Shown in pieces: positions 9,348-17,187 of a DNA stretch of 64,000 bases; the first letter of the stretch is position 1, and every line of letters starts with the position of its first letter. The notes under the pieces are model-generated. The model was not told the origin of the DNA. It ran no database searches and was given only the letters and a program-made list of their open reading frames with translations. Position numbers and translations under genes: made by a program. Location of the stretch: positions 62,001 through 126,000 of the forward strand of contig NZ_JADWYQ010000011.1 of NCBI RefSeq assembly GCF_022414575.1, given 5' to 3'. Source of the stretch: Streptomyces sp. MUM 178J (lineage in GTDB: Bacteria; Actinomycetota; Actinomycetes; Streptomycetales; Streptomycetaceae).

Positions 9348-9863
9348 ATGACGACAACGCACCCCACCACGCACCCGTCCGGCTGCCCCGTCCTGCGCAT
9401 ACCGCCGGCGTCCCCGGCCGCTGCCGCCGCCCACTTCGGCGCCGCCCTGGCCTTCCACACGGACTGCTCCGATGTCGCCGCCGCACTCGCCGCCGAGGGG
9501 GAGCCGGGCTTCGTCGTACTCGACTCCCGCTCGGCCGAATCCTGGGAGCAGGGGCATGTCCCCGGCGCCTTGCACCTGCCCGTGGACCGGATCGCCGAAC
9601 GGGCCGGGCAGCTGCTCGACAAGGCCGTGCCGGTGGTCACGTACTGCTGGGGCCCCGGCTGCAACGGCGCCACACGCGCCGCACTCGCCCTCGCGGAACT
9701 CGGCTACCAGGTCAAGGAGATGCTCGGCGGCTTCGAGTACTGGGTCCGTGAAGGCTTCGCGTACGAGACGGCCCAGGGCCCGGCCCGTATCGCGCCGGAC
9801 CCGCTCACCGCGCCGGATCAGCTCACCGCGCCGGACCGCGCGGCAGCCGCCTGCGGCTGCTGA
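9348..9863 (+). CDS. rhodanese-like sulfurtransferase domain protein
   Basis: This 171-residue protein has a single rhodanese domain. The fold is marked by LDSRSAESWEQGHVPGALHL. The active-site loop is YCWGPGCNGA, in which the first Cys corresponds to the persulfide-carrying residue. It would transfer sulfane sulfur to a thiol acceptor in the cytosol. The divergent Lrp-type regulator and the intervening inverted repeat suggest control by an amino acid, perhaps cysteine, though that is inference. The C-terminus has a short duplicated segment (DPLTAPDQLTAPD) and ends in CGC. Confidence 0.88.
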   Translation: MTTTHPTTHPSGCPVLRIPPASPAAAAAHFGAALAFHTDCSDVAAALAAEGEPGFVVLDSRSAESWEQGHVPGALHLPVDRIAERAGQLLDKAVPVVTYCWGPGCNGATRAALALAELGYQVKEMLGGFEYWVREGFAYETAQGPARIAPDPLTAPDQLTAPDRAAAACGC

Positions 9864-9914
9864 AGGCCCGGGCCGCGGGCGGCATCCGCGCGATGCGGGA
9901 CGCCGCCCGCCCCC

Positions 9915-11612
9915 TCAGAGCTTCGACAACTCGTCCACCAGGTCGTCCAGACCCAGCGACCCCTGCGACAGCGCCGCCATGTGCCATGCCTTCGCGTCAA
10001 ACGCGGCCCCGTGCGCCCTGCGGGCGTTCTCCCGGCCCATCAGCCACGCCCGCTCGCCCAGCTTGTAGCCGATCGCCTGAGCGGGCATCGACAGATAGCG
10101 GGTCAGCTCGCTCTCCACGAACTCCGCGGGCCTGCTGCTGTGCATCCCGAAGAACGTCTGCGCCAGCTGCGGCGTCCAGCGCTCACCCGGGCGGAAGGGC
10201 GAGTCCGCCGGGATCCGAAGGCCGAGATGCATGCCGATGTCCACGATCACCCGGCAGGCGCGCATCATCTGGGCGTCGAGATAGCCGAGCCGCCGCTCCG
10301 GGTCGGGCAGGAAGCCCAGCTCGTCCATCAACCGCTCGGCATACAGCGCCCATCCCTCCGCGTTGGCGCTCACCTGCCCGATCGTGGCCTGGTAGCGGGA
10401 GAGCCGGTCCGCGACGTGCACCCACTGCGCGATCTGCAGATGATGCCCGGGCACGCCCTCGTGGTACCACGTGGACACCAGGTCGTACACCGGGAAGCGC
10501 GTCGCGCCCATCGTCGGCAGCCATGTCTGGCCGGGGCGGCTGAAGTCCTCCGACGGCGCGGTGTAGTACGGGGCGGCCGCGCCGCCCGGAGGGGCGATCC
10601 GGGACTCCACCCTCCGTACCCGCTCGGCCAGTTCGAAATGCGTGCCGTCGAGCGCCTCGACGGCCTCGTCCATCAGATCCTGCAGCCAGACCCGCACCTC
10701 CTCGACGCCCTCGATGTGCTCGCCGTGCTCGTCGAGGTGCGCCAGCGCCTCCCAAGGGCCCGCGCCCGGCAGGATCCTGTCCGCCTCCTTCCTCATCTCA
10801 CCCAGCAGCCGGTGGTATTCCGACCAGCCGTACGCATAGGCCTCGTCGAGATCGAGATCCGTGCCGTTGAAGTACCGCGACCAACGGGCGTACCGCTCCC
10901 TGCCGGCCGTGTCGGCCGCGCCCGACACGGCCGGGGCGTACACCCCGCGCATCCAGCCGCGCAGCTCGTCCAGCGAGGCGCTCGCCGTCCGGGCCGCCTC
11001 GTCCAGCTCGGTGCGCAGCCGTTCGGGCCCGCCCGCGGCGAACTCCTCGAACCAGCCCCGCCCGCCGCTGCTGCCGCCCTCGCCGAGCCATTCGCCGAGC
11101 TGTCCGATGAACGTGTCGGCGGCGCGCGGCCCGCCCGGAAGACCGCGGTCGAGGCCCAGGGCCAGCGAGGCGCGGTAGCCCTCCAGGGACTGCGGCACCG
11201 CTCGCAGCCGCTGCGCGACCGCCGCCCAGTCCTCCTCGGTCTCGGTCGGCGTCACGGTGAACACCTCACGCACGGTGTGGGCGGGCGAGTGGATGTTGCT
11301 CACCGCCCGCAGGCCCTCGTCCGCCTCGTGCACGGCCAGTTCGGCCGTCAGCCGCTCCCGGAGCAGACGCCCGCAGCGCCGCTCCTCGTCGCTGTTCGCC
11401 TCCGGCTGTTTCTCCGCCGCGTCGAGTTTTCCGAGGGTCTCCCTGGCGAGGTCGGCGAGCGCCTCCTGACCGGCGGGGGAGTAGTCGGGCAGCCGGCTCG
11501 AGCTCTGCTTGTGGCCCAGATATGTGCCGATGGCGGGGTCGAGTTCGATACGGGCGTCGACATAGGCGTCGGCGACCTGTCGGGGCAACGCGTTGCTGGA
11601 AGTGACTGGCAT
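9915..11612 (-). CDS. DUF885 family protein, predicted zinc hydrolase
   Basis: This 565-residue protein belongs to DUF885, marked by STWYHEGVPGHHLQI with HEGVPGHH beginning at residue 384, a zinc-binding HExxxxHH-type signature, and by further family segments such as FYPxE-like GWALYAERLMDELGF. Members are predicted metallopeptidases or related hydrolases; no substrate is known. I chose ATG 11612 because GAGGA lies 7 nt upstream; an upstream GTG at 11651 lacks support. It lies 48 bp downstream of the ACT-GNAT gene in the same direction and could share its transcript. Confidence 0.87.
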   Translation of the reverse strand: MPVTSSNALPRQVADAYVDARIELDPAIGTYLGHKQSSSRLPDYSPAGQEALADLARETLGKLDAAEKQPEANSDEERRCGRLLRERLTAELAVHEADEGLRAVSNIHSPAHTVREVFTVTPTETEEDWAAVAQRLRAVPQSLEGYRASLALGLDRGLPGGPRAADTFIGQLGEWLGEGGSSGGRGWFEEFAAGGPERLRTELDEAARTASASLDELRGWMRGVYAPAVSGAADTAGRERYARWSRYFNGTDLDLDEAYAYGWSEYHRLLGEMRKEADRILPGAGPWEALAHLDEHGEHIEGVEEVRVWLQDLMDEAVEALDGTHFELAERVRRVESRIAPPGGAAAPYYTAPSEDFSRPGQTWLPTMGATRFPVYDLVSTWYHEGVPGHHLQIAQWVHVADRLSRYQATIGQVSANAEGWALYAERLMDELGFLPDPERRLGYLDAQMMRACRVIVDIGMHLGLRIPADSPFRPGERWTPQLAQTFFGMHSSRPAEFVESELTRYLSMPAQAIGYKLGERAWLMGRENARRAHGAAFDAKAWHMAALSQGSLGLDDLVDELSKL

Positions 11613-11660
11613 GCGCACATCCTCATACGAGGACGGGCTCCGCGTCACCATCCTTCGATC

Positions 11661-13115
11661 TCACACGTCGAGGCGTCCATGACGCGACGGTGCGGCCGAA
11701 GGCGCGGACCACGGGACGAACGCCGACACAGGCGCCGGCGCCGACGGGGGAACCACCGGTGTCATGTCCAGCCGTGCCGTGATGACCAGTGTGCCTTCCT
11801 CGATCTGGTAGTCCAGCGGCAGTCCGAGGCCGCGCATCGCCGCCACCATGCCGGTGTTCGAGGACCGGGTGACGGCGTAGACGCTCTCGCAGCCCGCCTC
11901 GATCGCCAGGGCGGTGAGTCGGCCGAGGAGTTCGGAGCCGATCCCGCGGCGCTGCCACTCGTCCTCCACCAGCAGCGCGACCTCCGTCTCGTCGCCGTCC
12001 CACAGCAGATGACCGAGGGCTGCCAGTCGGCCGGAGGCCGTCTCGACGGCCAGTGTGCGGCCGAAGCGGGGGCTGAGCAGATGGCTGAGATAGCGGTCGG
12101 CGTCGCCGACGGGCCCGTGGTACCGCTTCGCCAGCGTCTGCTCGGAGCAGCGGTCGTGCATGGCGCGGGCGGCCGGCAGATCGTCCTCGCCCGCCCGGCG
12201 CACGGTGATCTCGTTGCCCTCGGGGAGCGTGAGGACGTCCTGGCTGCGAGGGATGCGCGGTCCGAGCCGGGCGTCCAGTTCGACCAGGGCACGCGCGCGG
12301 GCGAACTCCGTGGGGGTGAAGGGAAGGTAGGTTCGCTCGACGGTGATCGACCCGCCGTTCGGGTCGCGCAGCCGCATGACGGTGTCCTTGTCCTCCAGCA
12401 CGCCCTCCACGGGAGGCGTCTCGCCGGTGGGGCGGCCCGTGAGGGTCAGAGCCGGGAGGGAGCGGATGGTGCAGCGGCCCAGCAGCTGACGCAGGGCGAG
12501 CGGGAGTTCGGCCGCGTCCAGCGCGGTGCGGGTGGCCAGGCCGAGGACTCGGGTGGGGGTGTCCACGAGGTCGTGGGCGTCGGCGCGCTCGATCCAGGTG
12601 CTCGAGCCACCGGCCGCGGCGATCTCCCTGGTGAGCTCATGTGCCGGCAGGTCGGCGGGGGCGCGCAGCAGGAACTCGTCCACCGTGCCCTGAGCGAGCG
12701 GATGCGTCTGCAGCGTGAGGATGTCGACGCCGTGACGGGCCAGCGCCGTGCACAGCGCGGCCAGGCTGCCTGGGGCGTCCCGAACGGTCGTGCGCATCCG
12801 CCACAGCGTGGTCGCGTGGGCGGGGTGCCCGCCCTGACCTGCCGGAGCGGCGGTCGTGCCGCGGTCCGCGCCGCCGGCTTCGTCCACCGGAGGCGCATGG
12901 CTGTGGCGGCGTGCCCACCATGTGTGGAACGCGGCCGTGGCGACGAGGATGCCGGCCGATCCGAGCAGCAGCTCAGGGCCGTCGGGGCCATGGCCGATCA
13001 GATTGGCCACGGCGTCGGCGACGGCGACGGCGGTGAACAGGGCGGCCAGCTCGACGAGGTCTCGCCGCCAGTGGTGCGGACGGCGGGCACTCTTCGCAGA
13101 AGTCACATCTTTCAT
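11661..13115 (-). CDS. membrane-anchored ACT-GNAT acetyltransferase
   Basis: This 484-residue protein has an unusual order of parts. Two hydrophobic helices (about residues 20-45 and 50-70) come first, then a disordered linker, an ACT-like domain (about 105-175, starting TTVRDAPGSLAALCTALAR), a middle region, and a C-terminal GNAT acetyltransferase domain (about 300-440) with the acetyl-CoA motif QRRGIGSELLGRL. ACT-GNAT lysine acetyltransferases regulated by amino acids are known in actinomycetes; the membrane hairpin here would tether the enzyme. A GAAGG sequence lies almost against the ATG, so initiation is not obvious. No other in-frame start lies nearby. Confidence 0.82.
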   Translation of the reverse strand: MKDVTSAKSARRPHHWRRDLVELAALFTAVAVADAVANLIGHGPDGPELLLGSAGILVATAAFHTWWARRHSHAPPVDEAGGADRGTTAAPAGQGGHPAHATTLWRMRTTVRDAPGSLAALCTALARHGVDILTLQTHPLAQGTVDEFLLRAPADLPAHELTREIAAAGGSSTWIERADAHDLVDTPTRVLGLATRTALDAAELPLALRQLLGRCTIRSLPALTLTGRPTGETPPVEGVLEDKDTVMRLRDPNGGSITVERTYLPFTPTEFARARALVELDARLGPRIPRSQDVLTLPEGNEITVRRAGEDDLPAARAMHDRCSEQTLAKRYHGPVGDADRYLSHLLSPRFGRTLAVETASGRLAALGHLLWDGDETEVALLVEDEWQRRGIGSELLGRLTALAIEAGCESVYAVTRSSNTGMVAAMRGLGLPLDYQIEEGTLVITARLDMTPVVPPSAPAPVSAFVPWSAPSAAPSRHGRLDV

Positions 13116-13496
13116 GCCTTCAGCGTGACGGAGCGGTGTTGCGTGATCACGAACACCTTGTGACTGATGGGTTAAGCGGGTATCTGGGTGACTCTTGACT
13201 GATTTTTGCTGATTGTTACTGCCCTGCCCGCCCCCGCTGAAGCGTCGTACTCGAAGAGCACGTGCCGCCTCCGGCGCGTTCGCCCGGAAACCAGCGGCCG
13301 CCAGCGGCTCCGAGACGAACTCCCGGAACGGCGCGGAGTCCTTGAACGCCGCCCGCTCGGGAGCGTAGTGCCGGGCCGCCGTGCAGTGCACATCGGCGGT
13401 CGGCCGGAACGTGCCCGTGATCCTGCGGTGTTTGACGAACCGCAGCGGTTTGACTGCCGTGTGCCGTGTGCCGTGTGCCGTCCGTCCGTCCGTCCG
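13116..13496. other. intergenic region with short tandem repeats and a possible gene remnant
   Basis: No confident gene lies here. On the minus strand at about 13250-13391 a frame encodes a protein-like stretch (AAFKDSAPFREFVSEPLAAA) that runs without a stop into the acetyltransferase frame but has no convincing start; I do not recognise it. At 13455-13480 the 7-mer TGCCGTG repeats 3.7 times and is followed at 13481-13496 by four TCCG units. The repeats end at the 3' end of the MocR-type gene. Confidence 0.4.
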
Positions 13497-15065
13497 CTAC
13501 GCGTCACCCGTCACCGCGTCCGCCAGAAGCCGCACGCCGCGCTCGATGTCCGCGGGCGTCAGATGGGCGTATCCCAGCACCAGCCGCACCGCGGCGGCGT
13601 CCGGCGTCCGCTCCGCAGGCTCCCGCACGGCGGTGCGGAAGCCCGAGAGCGGCCGTACGGCGATCCCGGCCGCGGCCGCGTGCTCCAGGAACCGCGGCTC
13701 GGGCCCGTACCGCTCGGGCAGCCGGGCGATCAGGTGCAGCCCCGCCGCGATGCCGCTGACCTCCGTGCCCGGGAAGTGCTCGGCGAGCGCCGCAGTCAGC
13801 GTGTCCCGCCGCTCCCGGTAGGCGCGCTGGCAGCGGCGCAGCTGGCGGTCGTACTCGCCCCGCACGACGAAGTCGGCCAGCAGCGCCTGGTCCAGCACCG
13901 GATGGCCGAGGTCCATGGTGCGTTTGCGGCGCACCACCGCCTCGGCGAGGCGTCGCGGCGCCAGCAGCCAGCCGAGGCGCAGCCCCGGGGCGAGCGACTT
14001 GCTCACCGAACCGGTGTACGCGACCCGTTCCGGGTCGAGGCCCTGGAGCGCGCCCACCGGGGCGCGGTCATAGCGGAAGTCGCCGTCGTAGTCGTCCTCC
14101 ACGATCAGCCCGTCCACGGCGCGCGCCCAGTGCAGCAGCTCGGCGCGGCGGTCGGGGGAGCAGGCGAGCCCGGTGGGGAACTGATGGCCCGGTGTCATGA
14201 CCACGGCCCGTACACCGCTGTCCCGGAGCGGCCCGGGCGCCAGACCGTGCCGATCGAGCGGCAGCCCCACGGCGCGCAGCCCGGTCGCCGCGAACAGCCC
14301 GCCGTGCTCAGGGCTGCCCGGATCCTCCACTCCGATCGCACGGTGCCCGCGCTCGCACAGGGCGAAGCCGAGCAGGCTGAGCGCCTGTGCCACGCCCGAG
14401 CAGATCACCAGCGCCTCGGGGTCCGCGGCCGCGCCGCGCCGCCGGGTCAGCAGGGCGGCCAGAGCGGTGCGGAGCTCCGGCAGGCCGCGAGGATCCGGAT
14501 AGCCGAGGGCATGGTGCTCCAGCCGCGTCAGCGCCGCCTTGTGCGCCGCCGCCCACGCGGTGCGCGGGAACAGGGACAGATCGGGTGTGCCGGGCCGGAA
14601 GTCGGCTGTCGTTCCGGGAGCGCGGGGCGCAAGATCGTGCGCTGGTCGTATGCCCGAGCGCACGGCATCGCCGACCCAGGTGCCCGCCCCGCGCCCGCTG
14701 CGCAGATAGCCCTCGGCGCTGAGCTGTTCGTACGCCTCCGTCACCAGCCCTCTGGAGACGCCCAGGTCCGCGGCGAGTTCCCGGCTCGGCGGCAGCCGGG
14801 TGCCGGCGGCCAGCCGACCGGACCGCACCGCCTCGCGCAGCGCCGACTGCAGGGCGCGGCCACGTCCACGCGGTGGGGCGGCGTCCGCGGGCACCAGCAG
14901 TTCCCAGGCAGCCGACCACACCGGTCCGCCTTTGGAACCGGTACCGGCACCGGTCTGAGTACCGGCCTCCGCGTCAGTCCCCGAGTCAGTCCCCGCGTCA
15001 GTCCCCGCGTCAGTCCCCGTGTCAGTCCCCGTGTCAGTCCCCGAATTGGTCCCCGAATCCACCAT
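13497..15065 (-). CDS. MocR/PdxR-type GntR regulator with aminotransferase domain
   Basis: This 522-residue protein has a GntR winged helix (about residues 55-125, with RLPPSRELAADLGVSRGLV) joined to a fold-type I aminotransferase domain with the PLP-lysine motif GSVSKSLAPGLRLGW. MocR proteins use bound PLP as a sensor. Its first 35 or so residues are a Gly-Thr-Asp-Xaa tetrapeptide repeat encoded by a 12-bp tandem array. The gene is divergent from an EamA transporter, and the 48-bp spacer holds an inverted repeat, so the transporter is the likely target. The start at ATG 15065 is the one nearest that promoter; the array makes exact N-terminus assignment uncertain. Confidence 0.9.
   Translation of the reverse strand: MVDSGTNSGTDTGTDTGTDAGTDAGTDSGTDAEAGTQTGAGTGSKGGPVWSAAWELLVPADAAPPRGRGRALQSALREAVRSGRLAAGTRLPPSRELAADLGVSRGLVTEAYEQLSAEGYLRSGRGAGTWVGDAVRSGIRPAHDLAPRAPGTTADFRPGTPDLSLFPRTAWAAAHKAALTRLEHHALGYPDPRGLPELRTALAALLTRRRGAAADPEALVICSGVAQALSLLGFALCERGHRAIGVEDPGSPEHGGLFAATGLRAVGLPLDRHGLAPGPLRDSGVRAVVMTPGHQFPTGLACSPDRRAELLHWARAVDGLIVEDDYDGDFRYDRAPVGALQGLDPERVAYTGSVSKSLAPGLRLGWLLAPRRLAEAVVRRKRTMDLGHPVLDQALLADFVVRGEYDRQLRRCQRAYRERRDTLTAALAEHFPGTEVSGIAAGLHLIARLPERYGPEPRFLEHAAAAGIAVRPLSGFRTAVREPAERTPDAAAVRLVLGYAHLTPADIERGVRLLADAVTGDA
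14971..15054. repeat. 12-bp tandem repeat, seven copies, in the MocR gene
   Basis: Seven head-to-tail 12-mers of the form GNGTCAGTCCCC (the last one diverged) lie in frame at the 5' end of the regulator gene, so copy-number change would lengthen or shorten a GTDx repeat without a frameshift. Confidence 0.85.
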
Positions 15066-15071
15066 GGAAAT

Positions 15072-15088
15072 GGACCTTAAACCGGTCC
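15072..15088. promoter_or_regulatory. inverted repeat in the MocR/EamA divergent promoter
   Basis: GGACC (15072-15076) and GGTCC (15084-15088) flank TTAAACC. The site lies between the two start codons and upstream of the transporter -10 box TAGCGT (15101-15106), which ends 7 nt before ATG 15114 and implies a leaderless transporter mRNA. It is a plausible binding site for the MocR regulator. Confidence 0.5.
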
Positions 15089-15113
15089 GCCCCCGCCGCC
15101 TAGCGTCGGCCGC

Positions 15114-16202
15114 ATGAACCCCCACCCCCTGCGCGGGGCGCTGCTCGCCGCCTTCGCCTGCGTCCTCGTCGGCGCGTCCTTCACCGCCAACAGCGTCCTC
15201 GGCGGCTATCCGTACGCAGGCGGCCAGGCGCTGCGCTACGGAGTGGCCTGCGTGCTGCTCCTGCCGCTGCTGGGACGCGGCGGCTGCGCGCCCCTGCGCA
15301 CGCTGACGGCCCGTCAGTGGGGGCGGCTCGCGCTGCTCGCGGCGGTGGGCATGGTCGGCTTCAACCTGTCTGTGCTGGCGGCGGAGCGCACCGCGGAGCC
15401 CGCCGTTCCAGGAGTGTTCGTCGGCTGTGCGCCCGTGGCCGTCGCCGTACTGGCCCCGCTGCTCGACGGCCGGCGGTGCGCGCGCCCCGTGCTGCTGGGC
15501 GCGCTGCTGGTGGCCGCCGGGGCGTTCACCGTCCAGGGGTGGGGGCGCACGGACGCCGCCGGGATCGCCTGGTCGCTCTGCGCGTTCCTCGGCGAGGTCG
15601 GGTTCGCCCTGCTCGCGGTGCCCGTGCTGCGCCCCCTGGGCCCTCGGCTGCTGTCGGCGACGGTGTGCGGCGTCGCGGCGGTGGAGTCGGCGTTCGCCGG
15701 TCTGGTCGTGGACGGCCGCGGCATGCTTCCCGCGCCCACCGCCGCCGAGGCGCTGGCACTGCTGTGGCAGGCGGCGGTGGCGACCGTGGTCGGCTTTGTC
15801 TGCTGGTACCGGGCCATGCAGCACATCGGCGCCGAGCGCGCCACGCTCTTCTCCGGGCTGATCCCGGTCTCCGCCGCGCTGACCGCGCCGCTCGTCGCCG
15901 CCGGTGCGTACGGGCTGCCGCAGGCGCTGGGCAGCGCCCTTGTGGCGGCGGGCGTCGCCCTCGGCTCCGGTGTCCTGGCGCGCCGTCCCCGCACCGGACG
16001 CCCGGCGCGTCCCGCGCCCGTGCCGGAGCCCGTACCCGCGCCCGTGCCGGAGCCCGTACCCCTGCCCGTGCCGGAGCCCGTACTTCTGGCCGAGCCGGAG
16101 CCCGCAGCCGCGGTGCCCGTACCCGTGCCGCCGCGGCCCGCGCCGGAGCCCGTACCCGCAGCCGCGGCGCCCGAGCCCCCGCCCGCGCGCGGTCGCGTCT
16201 GA
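15114..16202 (+). CDS. EamA/DMT family transporter with Pro-Val-Glu repeat tail
   Basis: This 362-residue inner-membrane protein has about ten hydrophobic helices in the first 290 residues, the usual DMT/EamA two-domain duplication. Such proteins export small metabolites or amino acids. The C-terminal 65 or so residues are unusual: a hydrophilic tail of PVPEPVPA-type units encoded by an imperfect tandem repeat (about 16010-16190), not normal for the family. It is divergent from a MocR-type regulator that probably controls it. The substrate is unknown; because MocR proteins sense PLP, a vitamin B6 or amino-acid link is possible but only inferred. Confidence 0.88.
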   Translation: MNPHPLRGALLAAFACVLVGASFTANSVLGGYPYAGGQALRYGVACVLLLPLLGRGGCAPLRTLTARQWGRLALLAAVGMVGFNLSVLAAERTAEPAVPGVFVGCAPVAVAVLAPLLDGRRCARPVLLGALLVAAGAFTVQGWGRTDAAGIAWSLCAFLGEVGFALLAVPVLRPLGPRLLSATVCGVAAVESAFAGLVVDGRGMLPAPTAAEALALLWQAAVATVVGFVCWYRAMQHIGAERATLFSGLIPVSAALTAPLVAAGAYGLPQALGSALVAAGVALGSGVLARRPRTGRPARPAPVPEPVPAPVPEPVPLPVPEPVLLAEPEPAAAVPVPVPPRPAPEPVPAAAAPEPPPARGRV

Positions 16203-16222
16203 GGCCCTCCTGCTCTTGCCGG

Positions 16223-17053
16223 CTACCGGCTGCCGTCGAGGATCACCCGGGCCACCAGGGCCGGATCATCGCTCATCGGGACATGGCCGCAGCCCGGCAG
16301 CCGGATGAGGCGGGCGCCCGGGATGACGTGCTTGGCCCGCACCCCCTGCCGCCGCAGCAGCAACCGGTCCTTGGTGCCCCAGGCGATGGTGACCGGGACA
16401 TCCGGGATGTCGTCGGTGAAGAGCACCGACCCTCCGGCGACCAGCGTCGGTTCAAACCCCGTCGCGTTGCGCAGTGCCAGCGTCTCCGCGACGGCCGCCT
16501 CGGGCGATCTGCGCCCCGGCCGGGCGTAGATGCTGCTGACGAGCGCCGCCCGTCCCGCCGTCGTCCGGGAGAGCCGCTCGACCAGGGCGGGCGGCATGGT
16601 CTGCGCACCGGCCCGCATCGCCCGCAGCGTGGTGAACGCATAGCGCCGCTCCGCCTCCGACCAGAATCCGGCAGGGGACAGCGCGGTCACCGACCGTACG
16701 AGCTTCTCCCGCCCCAGCTGAAGGGCCAGCAGTCCGCCGAGGGAGTTCCCCGCGACATGCGGCCGCTCCACCCCCAGGGCCTCGCACAGGTTGCCGAGCA
16801 CCGTCGCCACGGTCGCCAGGTCGTACGGCACCCCCTCCGGCAGCGCGGCCGACGCGCCGAAGCCCGGCAGGTCGATGGCGATGACGTCCCGCTCCGCCGC
16901 CAGGACGCCGAGCACCGGCTCCCACGCCTGCCAGTGGTGCCCTATCCCGTGCAGAAGCAGCAGCGGCTCGCCGGCCCCCGCGCGTTCATATGTCACCGTC
17001 AGGGCGCGGCTGCCGCCTGGGGTGTCGACGGGGAACGAGATCTCTGCGGCCAT
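16223..17053 (-). CDS. alpha/beta-fold hydrolase
   Basis: This 276-residue protein has the oxyanion loop LLLLHGIGHHW, the nucleophile elbow GNSLGG (Ser), and a late LPGCGHVPM with the catalytic His. It is an esterase- or lyase-type hydrolase of unknown substrate. I chose ATG 17053 because AGGAG lies 6 nt upstream; ATG 17077 has no such site. The promoter region carries a perfect 15-bp inverted repeat that could be an operator. Confidence 0.87.
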   Translation of the reverse strand: MAAEISFPVDTPGGSRALTVTYERAGAGEPLLLLHGIGHHWQAWEPVLGVLAAERDVIAIDLPGFGASAALPEGVPYDLATVATVLGNLCEALGVERPHVAGNSLGGLLALQLGREKLVRSVTALSPAGFWSEAERRYAFTTLRAMRAGAQTMPPALVERLSRTTAGRAALVSSIYARPGRRSPEAAVAETLALRNATGFEPTLVAGGSVLFTDDIPDVPVTIAWGTKDRLLLRRQGVRAKHVIPGARLIRLPGCGHVPMSDDPALVARVILDGSR

Positions 17054-17088
17054 GCTGCGCTCCTGACCCATGAACATAGACGGACTGT

Positions 17089-17103
17089 CAGTAACAATTA
17101 CTG
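17089..17103. promoter_or_regulatory. perfect inverted repeat CAGTAA-CAA-TTACTG
   Basis: Six-base arms flank a 3-bp spacer in the 134-bp divergent region between the hydrolase gene and the sigma-factor gene. A -10-like TATGTT for the hydrolase lies at 17073-17078 (minus) and a -10-like TAGGGT for the sigma gene at 17114-17119. The repeat would block access to the hydrolase promoter. No adjacent TetR-type gene is present to pair with it. Confidence 0.45.
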
Positions 17104-17187
17104 CTCGGTAGCATAGGGTTCAAGAGGCCGAACGCGTCATATGCACCGCGCTGTGCCGCGCCTGAACGGGTGTGCTGGGATGGAGTC

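Noticed and set aside
14971..15054. 12-bp repeats as a CRISPR or replication iteron
   Set aside because: They are in frame inside a regulator, without spacers, DnaA boxes or origin genes.
15066..15824. Upstream extension of the MocR-type frame over the EamA gene
   Set aside because: It is antisense to a well-supported transporter and crosses the divergent promoter.
16010..16195. Tandem repeats as a CRISPR array
   Set aside because: The units are contiguous without spacers, in frame, and encode a PVPE repeat.
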